This document shows positions 27,714 to 37,907 of a DNA stretch of 64,000 nucleotides, piece after piece. Position 1 is the first letter of the stretch. Every line of letters begins with the position of its first letter. Both the position numbers and the translations under genes were made by a program. The stretch covers positions 7,750,001-7,814,000 of the forward strand of contig NC_063151.1 of the NCBI RefSeq assembly GCF_020921035.1. The letters are read 5' to 3'. The notes below the pieces were generated by a model. That model did not search any database, was not told the DNA's origin, and worked only from the letters and a program-made list of their open reading frames with translations. Origin of the DNA: Rhodamnia argentea. Taxonomy: Eukaryota; Streptophyta; Magnoliopsida; Myrtales; Myrtaceae.

Positions 27714-29364
27714 ATGAAGCCTTCACTGCGGCCGAGCTTTACCCGCCCCTGGCCATGCATCGCCTCCAATTTCTCGACCTTCTTCTTTCAACTCCCTACT
27801 CCTCTCACTCATGCCCGCAACATCACTCAAATTCGCCACCGTCACATTCACTCCTCCCCGTCTCCTCCGCCGCCGCCGCAACTGGCTTCTTCTCCCCCTC
27901 CGCTGCTCCCACTGTTTCTAAGGCCACCCGAGTACACGACCACCGTCTCGGACCTCCTAGAATGGCACTCCTGGGCCAAATCTCTCGCCGCCTCCATCGG
28001 GTCCTCCTTCGAGGACTCCGACAACGGCCCGGACTCCACTCTCCTCTGCAGGGAGCTCAATTGGCTGATGGAAGACGTCCTCGACGGGTCCGACCCTTCA
28101 TTGATGCACAAAGCCGTGGCTCGCGACGACCCGGACACCATCATTAGCTTGAAAGCTGATGTCCAAGAGCTTTACAGCTTATGGAAGCAAAGGATCGACG
28201 AGAGAAGGCCCTTCCAGTATATAGTCGGGTGCCAGCATTGGAGGGACTTGATTCTGTGCGTTCGAGAAGGGGTCTTGATCCCTAGGCCCGAGACCGAGAT
28301 CATTGTGGAATTGGTAGGTGATGTGATTTCGAAAGACGAAGGATTGAGAGAAGGTTTGTGGGCTGATTTGGGAACTGGTAGTGGCGCTATTGCTATTGGA
28401 ATTGCCAAGATCTTGGGTAATTATGGAAGAGTCATCGCTACGGATTTGAACCCTGTCGCTGTTCAAGTTGCTTCCTTTAATGTTGAAAGATATAGCTTGC
28501 AGGTCTGTGTGGGTTGAGATGTATGTGTTTATCTGAAGGGATACCATGAAATGAGGTATGTTTTCATTTGGTTTAGTCTATGTGAAAGCAGGACAAAATT
28601 GAGGTGAGGGAAGGTTCTTGGTGGGAACCTTTGAAGGGCGTTGAAGGAAAAGTTGCAGGTCTTGTGAGCAATCCGCCTTATATTCCAAGTGATGACATAA
28701 GTGGTTTACAAGCTGAAGTTGGGAGACATGAACCGAGGCTTGCCCTGGATGGTGGTGCTGAGGGCATGGATGATCTTCTGCATCTGTGTAATGGAGCTGC
28801 TTCAATGTTGAAACCTGGTGGTTTCTTTGCTTTTGAGGTACTCCTTTTCATTGAATCGCCACCGTCATCTTAATGCGTTAAACTTGGTGCACCTGAAGTT
28901 ATACCGACTGATTCATCTATGGGGACTTGCATGTTGAGTTTAGCTCTTCTTTTTGGGCAGAACAGAAGTTGCCATGATTATCATGCACTTATGGTGGCTA
29001 ATTTTTGTGACTGTGGCCATAGGCTTGATCATACTTGAATAGCTGATACATAAGTGTTCAAGTCTAGGATAATAATTTAAACTCGGTCTGTCGAGGGTGA
29101 AAAGCTGGGAAGCATCACACATATCCATGCCTCAGTGGAGGGAAAAAGAGCTGTTATTTTCAGTTATTAGCTCCATAATGTTGTCGTTGTCCTCATTATC
29201 CAATCTGACTTAATTATCGTCTTATGCAGACGAACGGAGAAAAACAGTGCAAGTTTCTTGTAGATTACATGCAAAATCAATTACCAGGGAGCTTTTGCAA
29301 TGTCAATACAGTATCTGATTTTGCTGGTATTCTGAGATTTGTTACTGGGTTCCGAAATCGATGA
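27714..29364 (+). CDS. PrmC/HemK-type release factor glutamine methyltransferase, probably organellar
   Basis: There are three exons: 27714-28502, 28592-28837 and 29230-29364, in phase, giving 389 residues. It transfers a methyl group from S-adenosylmethionine to the glutamine of the GGQ motif of class I release factors. The first 60 residues are rich in Ser, Pro, Arg and His without acidic residues, which fits a plastid or mitochondrial transit peptide. Next comes the PrmC N-terminal helical domain, then the RRPFQYIVG and VLIPRPETE segments. The SAM-binding DLGTGSGAIAIG follows (GTGSG at 220-224), then the substrate-glutamine-binding NPPY at 290-293. The C-terminus (FEV-type TNGEKQ segment) is complete. 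The ATG is the first in frame. It lies head-to-head with IF-2. Confidence 0.93.
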
Positions 29365-29767
29365 TCAGCAATTTTCCGACTGTATTTCAATCCATCAATC
29401 AGGAAAGAAAGCAAATAAATGAGTATGTGCTATGAACCTGCTTACTTTCTAGTCATTGTTTTCTTGTTTTGCTAGCCCCCACTTCGCGACACTTTATCGC
29501 TGTTGTGAATTTGCTTTTGCTAGTGTAGGGTGTCAATCTTGCTTGTATGATCATTGGTTCCTTAGTTAGCTTTGTGGTTTAACAAACACAATTGATTCAA
29601 CTGTGTATTATGTGAAATTGTTCGGCAATCATCACATTTATACATGCAGCTATAAACTCTCTAGTAATTTCTGCTCTGGAAGTCATGTGTGTATGAGGAG
29701 GTACTTGCTGATGAGAAGCGCAGGATTGGTGTGTGTGTGTGTGTGTGTTTGTGTGTTTTTGGGGGGG
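29365..29767. other. PrmC 3' flank with a GT microsatellite
   Basis: No coding frame is seen. A (GT)n run of 10 units lies at 29729-29748, followed by gtttgtgtg and G8. It ends exactly at the left border of duplicated copy A. Confidence 0.6.
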
Positions 29768-29943
29768 GCTCAAATGTTTGACCCTATGTTCATAAAAGCG
29801 CAGCTTCTTACGAACATGCCAATTATGCTCTTCAGTGTCGTTGATTAGAATCTAGGGTCGTCGGCAGCACTAACTCAGCCATTAAAAATCATTTTAACTT
29901 GTTTCCATGATCATTAATTAGAATCTCCCTTTTTAAGGTTTTC

Positions 29944-30199
29944 AGGCGACAAGCTGCTACTGTTGATCTGTGTAGCGTTGCTGAAGTACAACAGAATGCC
30001 TATGCTTACTCCCACCTCTTTGAACCGAAGCCGATCCGTGTTCTCCATCCATCGTGAGAGTGCTGACTGTTCTCAGGTTAGTTTCGATTTCTTTAGATGC
30101 CCCCAACAGTTAATGATGCATCAGCTCCCAAAGCAGTCTCTGAGACAACGTGTGCTGCTGCTTCATCCAGCTTTTCGCTTATGTCACTTGCATAAACTA
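29944..30199 (+). pseudogene. Possible 3'-exon relic of an unidentified gene (copy A)
   Basis: One plus-strand frame reads AATVDLCSVAEVQQNAYAYS and continues HLFEPKPIRVLHPS. After a GTGAGA...TTTAG interval, a second frame opens MPPTVNDASAPKAVSETTCA and ends SLMSLA-stop. The composition is protein-like and the splice signals are plausible. The counterpart in copy B (36170-36425) carries stops and a changed donor (GTGCGA). No family was recognised. The simplest reading is a decayed gene end caught in the duplication. Confidence 0.25.
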
Positions 30200-31118
30200 C
30201 ACAGAGCCTTACAAAAAAGCTTGGTCCTCCTCCTGTCCTTCAATTACTATAAAGGTTTGTTCCAGCGTGATTATCGAAAGTAACAACCCTGTCTTAGGAA
30301 GATGGTAAATGGCATTGTGTTTTCCAAATGTTGGGTAACAACTAGCAAGAGGTGTATCTTTAGAGCAAAGCAACTGCAGCTATTTAAATTTGATGATGAT
30401 CAGATATATGCTGGACTGCTCTTCTTGTACTTAAGAGAAAAGCACTCCAGCCAAGTCCTAGTGATTCGTAAATGGCAGATCACCGACGAATTGTGCAAGG
30501 CATTGTGTTATAATTATGAATGATCAATGGGTTGCTAGGTGACTTGTTTCGGAGAGCATTTGAGATTAGCTAGCTTAACTTTGAAGTGGCATCAACGCCC
30601 TGGATTAAAACGTTGAATCCTTAACCCTTTGACATTCACAAGTAACCTGTTCGCAAATAGGATAAATCAAAAGAAGGGCCAACGATGACAAAATAAAGAT
30701 TGGTTCACATGCGTCAAAATACGGGAGTCCAAAGTCACTCTTTTGTCCCCAACCCTAAAAATGGGGGAGTTCAACACCCATGGATTTTATCCCAGAAAAG
30801 AAAAATACCCATGGGTATTCTTTGCTCCATTTGGAGAACAGGGCTTGAAATTGCTCTGATAAATTTTTAAACACAAACAGAGAAATCTGTCCAGGCCTTG
30901 ACCTCAGCTTAAACATGCAAATTTGGAGGCATCATGAGAAATTCAGAACTTTCAAGCCCATACGAAAACAGATTTCAAAGGGTTCTACTTAGCAGCGCCG
31001 AGATGGCGAGATAAATCTGCGTAACCTCCGTATGAGAACAGATTACAAAATATTTTGCCCCTTACCAGCGTTGAGATTCCTTTGGGGAGCCTGCATTCAG
31101 AAGGGGAGTGTGATCCAG

Positions 31119-34103
31119 TCACAGCTTTCCAAAATAATATATAAGCCTCCTCAAGTTCTCCTGAAGTTTGAGCTCATGGACAAGATCCAGGTCACCAACG
31201 GACGTTCTTCTTTCCACATATTCATAATGTTGTTCGGAGGCAAGACCAGGCAGAGGGACCGCACGAAACCCCACATCATCATAACATGTTCTTTGTGGTA
31301 TCTCCTGCACAATGTTTCTGTGATAAGCACTAACCCCTCCATATCCGTTCCCGGAATTCATTCCCGACTGAATATGTGTAAGACCAGGCAGAGGGACCGC
31401 ATGAAACCCCACATCATCATAACATGTTCTTTGTGGTATCTCCTGCACAATGTTTCGGTGATAAGCACTAACCCCTCCATATCCGTTCCCGGAATTCATT
31501 CCCGACTGAATATGTGTAAGACCAGGCAGAGGGACCGCATGAAACCCCACATCATCATAACATGTTCTTTGTGGTATCTCCTGCACAATGTTTCCGTAAT
31601 AAGCACTAACCCCTCCATATCCGTTCCCGGAATTCATTCCCGACTGAATATGTGTAAGACCAGGTAGAGGGACCGCATGAAACCCCACATCATCATAACA
31701 TGTTCTTTGTGGTATCTCCTGCACAATGTTTCCGTTATAAGCACTAACCCCTCCATATACGTTCCCGGAATTCATTCCCGACTGAATATGTGTAAGAACA
31801 GGCAGAGGGACCGCATGAAACCCCACATCATCATAACATGTTCTTTGTGGTATCTCCTGCACAATGTTTCCATGATAAGCACTAATCCCTCCATATGTGT
31901 TCCTGGAATTCATTCCCAACTGATTATGTGTATTCTGGGACAAGGTCACTGAAGGAAACGGAACAAATGAGAGTGGCAGCGACTGCTCCTGTGTCCGGAC
32001 CAAGTTCTTATAATTTTGCTCAGACCTTACATCCACCTGAACTGAACTCTCATAAATTAGTGGAAACTCTACAGGCATCTGAACTGGACTCACATAAATT
32101 TGCCGATTTCCTTCATGAATTGCATTGTTGGGCATCATCAACTCTCTCAACACTTCCCTAGCTCTAGGGTAGAACCTGAACTTGAAGGTACTGCAAAGCC
32201 AGAGAGGAAAGGGTTCATCACATCTCTGACCATCTCCGCGCTTGTTGTGATATCCTGGATAATTCTCGCTTTTAAAAGCTGTCTGATCAATCAATTTCAG
32301 AGAATTCCAAGATGCAAGTTCCTCCAGCTTCCAATGGCAAAATGGCGCTGTGGTCTTGTGTCTTACATGTACTTCACCAGCAGCACGAAGCATTTGGCTT
32401 GCATTGTGAAAGAAGCCATGCATAAGTTCCCTATGCATGCTGTATACGAACAATCACAATTAAACACATCAATACCGGTGCACGCTTTGTTTCCCGAGGA
32501 TTATTTTTAGGATTAGGCACGTACAATCCTGAAAAATGTATGTGGATCTCCATCTACTATAGAAGGCAAAACTCCACCATCAAATTTTCAAAGGCATGGA
32601 AGGGGAAAACTCTACCATGAGGACTCTGCAAATTATCCAACTCACCTGAAACCCTTTTCTTTTTCTAGATTTCCATCCACAATGCTCTGAAGGAATACTA
32701 ATCATTTTAAAATATGGAATAGTATTGCAATAGAGAGCCCAATGCTGATACTAATATCAGAAAAAAAAAAAGTACTATACAGGTCTTTTTGTATAAAAAG
32801 AAGAGAAAAGAAAGAAAAGGTGGTCCTGCAACAAAGTTAGAAAATGATGATGCATTACCCTCACTGTAGATAGAAGGATGCAGTACGATAATAGTCTAAT
32901 AGACTATACATAACCATGGAGAAACATGAGGCACTTTACTTGATTAAATGCACGTCGTCTTCCTTTCCCTTGAACCCCGCGTGAGGGAAGTTGAAGATGA
33001 TTCGATCGAATTTCCGCTCTCTCAAAACTGGATGGAGTATCATTCTGGTGGCATCCACTCCATGCCACAAGGAAGCTCCCACCTTCTTTAACTTCCCCAA
33101 ATTTGGTTTTGCTTTCTTATACTTCCTGATCAAGTCATCTGTCGCGTATGACACAAGCTCATGAGTTAAAAACAATAGCCGGTCCAATTAGTCTTTTTTT
33201 CTTAATCAAATGTTCCTGTCACATAAGACTACAATGACATAGCGAGACTCGCTTAGTTACAAAAGGAAAAAGAAAGAAAGACATAGCGAGACGTGAACCA
33301 GGCCTAGTAGCGTAACGAAAGGGAAAGAAAACTCTATTGTAATGCTTATATCCAGTGGCAACCTGAATCATCAATGCACTTGACTTGGCATCGTTGAGAC
33401 TACTTCCGTTCAAAATAAATTGGTGAGTGATTCTATGTCAGCATTTCATGCAGCATAAGACTTCCTTAAGGCCCACCAACTGAGACCAAGTAGAGCCGAC
33501 ATCACAGCATTCATTAGTCTCGGTCCAGACTTCATTCCAGACAAGAAGGTGAAGCAGAGAGAAACCGGTAACATCACGGAAGCAAGAAATTTTTTTCCCG
33601 CGACAAAACCCACCTCTCACTCCTTCCCCAGAAGAATGACTTGCGCGTTTCACAGCCACCTAACGCCTAAACAGACCATCTAGACTGAAATAACTTGAGC
33701 AGAACACAAGAACACGCGCTTGATCATTCGATCGCTCCCACAACACAAACCCTAGAAAACCAAAGGGTGGATCGCGCTTGCACAATACATAAACCATGTC
33801 GATACAAGGCAGAATTGTCAAATGTTTTAGTACGGACTACGTACCATAAGGATCAAGGGAAGTGGCGGTAACGTTGGAGGCAGAGCCAAAAGCCGAGGCC
33901 AAACTTGACGAGAAGGAGAAGTCTCCTTCGCCCACCAACAGTATCTGATGATGTGATGAATACTGTTGCAGCCATTTCTTCCTCCGTTCCTTTACTTCCT
34001 CTTCTCCCTCGTCATCATTTTCACTTCCGAGCCGCGTCTTTTCGCTCTCCTCCATCATTACAGTGAAGCTGTTGTTCTGCAAGCAGAGTATTGCCGCTAC
34101 CAT
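31119..34103 (-). CDS. BMT5-like (DUF2431) methyltransferase-type protein with 46-residue repeat tail (copy A)
   Basis: Three exons: 34103-33845, 33138-32940 and 32439-31119 (intron phases 1 and 2), giving 592 residues. Residues about 50-220 form the DUF2431 / 25S rRNA (uridine-N3) methyltransferase BMT5-like domain. The SAM-binding-type loop LLVGEGDFSFSSSLA is followed by SLDPYDDLI, HGVDAT, FDRIIFNFPHAGF, GEVHVRHKTTAPFCHW and GDGQRCDEPFPL. In plants such proteins are annotated as At4g26485-like and their substrate is not established. From about 323 to 552 there are five tandem 46-residue repeats (e.g. NIVQEIPQRTCYDDVGFHAV), an unusual addition to the family. The start ATG is the first in frame. 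The gene is tail-to-tail with PrmC. Confidence 0.88.
31242..31931 (-). repeat. Five-unit 138-bp coding tandem repeat (copy A)
   Basis: Unit starts at 31242, 31380, 31518, 31656 and 31794, all exactly 138 bp apart. Units are nearly identical. Each encodes 46 residues with a GYGGVSAY...RTCYDDVGF...VPLPG pattern. Because 138 is divisible by three, the opposite strand also stays open, giving a spurious 211-codon frame. Confidence 0.97.
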
Positions 34104-34316
34104 ATAAAAATATCTTTATTTTATTTTTTTTGCTCTCCCGTACGTGAAGTCTTGATGACGAAGGAAACGAATTCAACTTTGATCGACTACGCGTGCTTTT
34201 TCTTTAATTTACGAAAGTGCCACTGATTATACGTTAGTTTTTTTTTCACTTTTGAAACTGCATAAACATTTTATATTTGTACTAATTTAATCATAAATCT
34301 TTTACTTTTATGTTAA

Positions 34317-35229
34317 GGATCGCGCTTTTTTCACTTCTCTTTTGACTAAAACACTCTTCTTTTTTTTTTTTTGTATTTTGATCATATTATCCCTTGTATA
34401 GCCCACCACTTTAAAAAGTAATCATATTTTTTATTTATTCTAACTCTTTTTATTTTGTTTCTTCTTTTATTTTTTCCTTAAGGATCTCACTTCCCCCCTT
34501 TTTTTTTCTTTCTTTCTTTCCACCTTTTGACGTCTTCGTTCTCATTGTGAAAGTAGCGAATAAGCTCGGAGGGAAGGTAAGGATGTAAGGGTTGTGTCCT
34601 TGGTTTATTGGGAACTTTTTGACAAGCAATTTCCCAAGTATAAGGAGAGTATGTTGCCTTACTATTGGATCAAGTATAATTAGTATCGAAGCCAGAATGA
34701 CTTTTGGTTGGGAGAAGATCATTGGAAGCAAAGTTAAGGATATTGGAATTTGGCAATACTGTGGAGGCTATCATTGCTGCAGCCAAGCAATTGTTTTAGT
34801 TGAAGTAGTAGTCTATTTATGTTATTTTTTCTCGGGATTTAGGTTTTGGAGCAGAGCTTAATGGAGTAGCCGCCCTTAACAAGGTCCCTTATGCTTTAAT
34901 AAGAGCGAACTATGAAGTTTTTAGCCGCTTGAATTTCCTCAATGCAACAAAATATAGATTTTAGAATGGAGTAGATTAAGCAACATTGCAATTGCGAAAA
35001 CACCTGGAGCTTCTTCTCTTTCTTTCTTTCTTTTTTTTATATAGATTTGTATCGACTTGTGGCTGAATCACATGAAACATATTTATCCTCCATTCCCATC
35101 CTCTTTGCAAGACTTAAATGGTTTAAATTGTGTTTTTTGATTTTTGCTCTTAAAGAAAATTATTTTTATTTTTCCTAGAAAATAAGAATTCTTTCAACAA
35201 AAGGAGAGAGGCTAAATAAAAGAGTTGCA

Positions 35230-35284
<55 letters not shown>

Positions 35285-35637
35285 GCCAAAAAGGCATCAC
35301 TGTTAGGGGTGTGTAAGAAGAGAATGGCTTGCAAGAGAGAAAACGGAGAGACATTTGCAAGAAGCTTAGAACTGAGACGTCAAAGGCGTGAAAAGAAAGA
35401 AGAAGAATAAAGAGGGACTCGCAAGGACAAAAAAAGAAAATAAAGAAAAAGGAAGAGATTTTTTTTTTTTGATAAAAAAGAAGAGATTTTTTTTTTTTTT
35501 TGGTCAAAAAAAAGAAGAGTTAACTAAAGAAAAAAGGATCAATTTTGTAGAGTGGTGGGCCACACAAGGGATATTATGGTCAAAACACAAGAAAAAGAGT
35601 TTATTAGTCAAAAGAGGAGTGAAAAAAGCGTCACCCC
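34317..35637. mobile_element. 1321-bp element with about 110-bp terminal inverted repeats
   Basis: The first about 110 bp (cgcttttttcacttctcttt, then tgactaaaacactctt and tatcccttgtatagcccacc) is the imperfect inverse of the last about 110 bp. Flanks are atgttaa (34310-34316) and acgttaa (35638-35644), a probable 7-bp or longer target duplication with one change. Long inverted repeats of this size are typical of Mutator-like elements. No transposase is present. The interior holds a (CT)n microsatellite at 35235-35279 and A/T-rich tracts. Confidence 0.8.
35235..35279. repeat. (CT)n microsatellite
   Basis: About 22 uninterrupted CT units inside the 34317-35637 element. Confidence 0.97.
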
Positions 35638-37415
35638 ACGTTAATTGAGTCAATTCAATCAATTTTGATAGAAAATTCATTGACATGGGCATCAATTGTT
35701 ATATATGGAATGGCTGGCGCTACCGTTGATTTTTTTAATATCATTTTAATATTCTTAATAATTTTTTTAATGATTGAGAAAAGAAAAAGAAGAAAAAACC
35801 AAAATATTTGTTAAAAAATTATTTAACATATTTTAAAAGTTAAAAAACTATCCACATCGGCGTCAACCATGTACATATGACAACCGATGTCCACATCAGT
35901 GAATTTCGAACCAAAATTGGACGGATTGACTCAATTAACAAAATTTTAAGAGATTTAGAGTTGAATTGATACCAATATAAAAAATTTAGGACTAAACCGG
36001 CTCAAATGTCTGACCCCTATGTTCACAAAGGCCCAGCTTCTTATGAACATGCCAATTATGCTCTTCAGTGTCATTGATTAGAATCTAGGGTCATCCGCAG
36101 CACTAACTCAGCCATTAAAAATCATTTTAACCTGTTTGCATGATCATTAATTAGAATATCCCTTTCTAAGGTTTTCGGGTGACAAGCTGATACTGTTGAT
36201 CTCTGTAGCGTTGCTGAAGTACAACAGAATGCCTATGCTTAATCCCACCTCTTTGAACCGAAGCCGATCCGTGTTCTCCATCCATCGTGCGAGTGATGCT
36301 GTTCTCAGGTTAGTTTCAATTTCTTTAGATGCCCCCAACAGTTAATGATGCATCAGCTCCCAAAGCAGTCTCTGAGACAACGCGTGCTGCTGCTTCATCC
36401 AGCTTTTCGCTTATGTCACTTACATAAACTACACACAGAGCCTTACAAAAAAGCTTGGTCCTACTCCTGTCCTTCAATTACTATTAAGGTTTGTTCCAGC
36501 GTGATTATCGAAAGTAACAACCCTATATTAGGAGGATGGTAAATGGCATTGTGTTTCCAAATGTTGGGTAACAACTAGCAAGAGGGTGTATCTTTAGGGC
36601 AAAGCAACTACAGCAACTTAAATTTGATGATGATCAGATATATACTGGACTGCTCTCCTTGTACTCCAGAAATAGCACTCCAGCCAAGTTCTAGTGATTC
36701 GTAAATCGCAGATCATCGCTAAGAATTGTGCAAGGCATTGTGTTATAATTATGAAAGATCACTGGGTTGCTAGGTGACTTGATTATTTAAATGATACAAT
36801 ATATTTGAAATTATGATTTTGTCTAGTCCTACCTCCACTTGTTTCGGAGAGCATTTGAGATTTAGATAGCTTAACTTTGAAGTCGCATCAAACGCCCTGG
36901 ATTAAAACGTTGACTCCTTAACCCTTTGACATTCACAAGTAGCCTGTTCGCAAGTAGGATAAAACAAAAGAAGGGCCAATGATGACAAAATAAAGATTGG
37001 TTCACATACGTCAAAATACGGGAGTCCAAAGTCACTCTTTTGTCCCCAACTCTAAAAATGGGGGAGTTCAACACCCATGGATTTTATAACAGAAAAGAAA
37101 AACACCCATGGATATTCTTTGCTCCATTTGGAGAACAGGGCTTGAAATTGCTCTGATAAATTTTTAAACACAAACAGAGAAACCTGTCCAGGCCTTGACC
37201 TCAGCTTAAACATGCAAATTTGGAGGCATCATGAGAAATTCAGAACTTCCAAGTCCATACAAAAACAGATTTCAAAAGGTTCTACTTAGCAGCGTCAAGA
37301 TGGCGAAATAAATCTGCGTAACCTCCGCATGAGAACAGATTACAAAATATTTTACCCCTTACCAGCGTTGAGATTCCTTTGTGGGGCCTGCATTCAGAAG
37401 GGCAGTGCGATCCAG

Positions 37416-37907
37416 TCATGGCCTTCCAAAAGAATATATGAGCCTCCTCAAGTTCTCTTGATGTTGGAGTCCATGGAAAAGATACAGGTCACCAACAGAC
37501 GTTCTTCTTTCCACATATTCATAATGTTGTTCAGAGGCAAGACCAGGCAGAAGGACCGAGCGAAACCCCACATCATCATAACATGTTCTTTGTGGTATCT
37601 CCTGCACAATGTTTCCGTGATAAGAACTAACCCCTCCATATCCGTTCCTGGAATTCGTTCCCGACTGGATATGTGTAAGACCAGGCAGAGGGACCGCACG
37701 AAACCCCACATCATCATAACATGTTCTTTGTGGTATCTCCTGCACAATGTTTCTGTGATAAACACTAATCCCTCCATATGCATTCCTTGAACTTATTCCC
37801 AACTGAATATGTGTATTCCGGGACAACGGAACATGGGTCACTGAAGGAAAGGGAACAAATGAGAGTGGTAGCAACTGCTCCTGTGTCCGGACCAAGTTCT
37901 TATAATT
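37416..37907 (-). pseudogene. Untranslated remainder of the copy B tail
   Basis: It is in the same frame as copy B exon 3, open for 163 codons after the TGA. It includes two 46-residue repeats and the terminal ASEQHYEYVERRTSVGDL segment also seen in copy A. It would be made only by stop-codon readthrough. Confidence 0.7.
37539..37814 (-). repeat. Two-unit 138-bp coding tandem repeat (copy B)
   Basis: Units start at 37539 and 37677. They have the same register and flanks as the five-unit array in copy A, so copy number changed after or during duplication. Confidence 0.95.

Larger units (their letters stand above)
29768..34262. repeat. Tandem segmental duplication, copy A
   Basis: Collinear and highly similar to 36000-40130, starting with ggctcaaatgtttgacc (A) / ggctcaaatgtctgacc (B). 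It holds a complete BMT5-like gene plus about 1.3 kb downstream of it. Differences are point changes, short indels, and five against two units of a 138-bp coding repeat. Confidence 0.93.
34263..35998. repeat. MITE-like element R, copy A: split by an insertion and truncated at its right end
   Basis: 34263-34316 and 35638-35998 are two halves of the element found whole at 40258-40890. Shared stretches include aatgattgagaaaagaaaaa and ttgttaaaaaattatttaac. The right end stops at ggactaaa, where copy B of the duplication begins. Confidence 0.8.

Noticed and set aside
27755..28147. 130-codon plus-strand frame overlapping PrmC
   Set aside because: Shadow of PrmC exon 1 in another frame in GC-rich sequence, with no conserved motif.
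31242..31931. CRISPR-like array
   Set aside because: Units are 138 bp, contiguous with no unique spacers, and encode protein. The genome is that of a plant.
31032..31952. Long plus-strand open frames (211 and 91 codons) across the repeat array
   Set aside because: They are the antisense of the 138-bp coding repeat. The unit length divisible by three keeps any open frame open. The minus-strand frame has the DUF2431 gene context and exon joins.
34592..34861. 89-codon plus-strand frame inside the inverted-repeat element as a transposase
   Set aside because: There is no transposase motif; at best it is a captured fragment.
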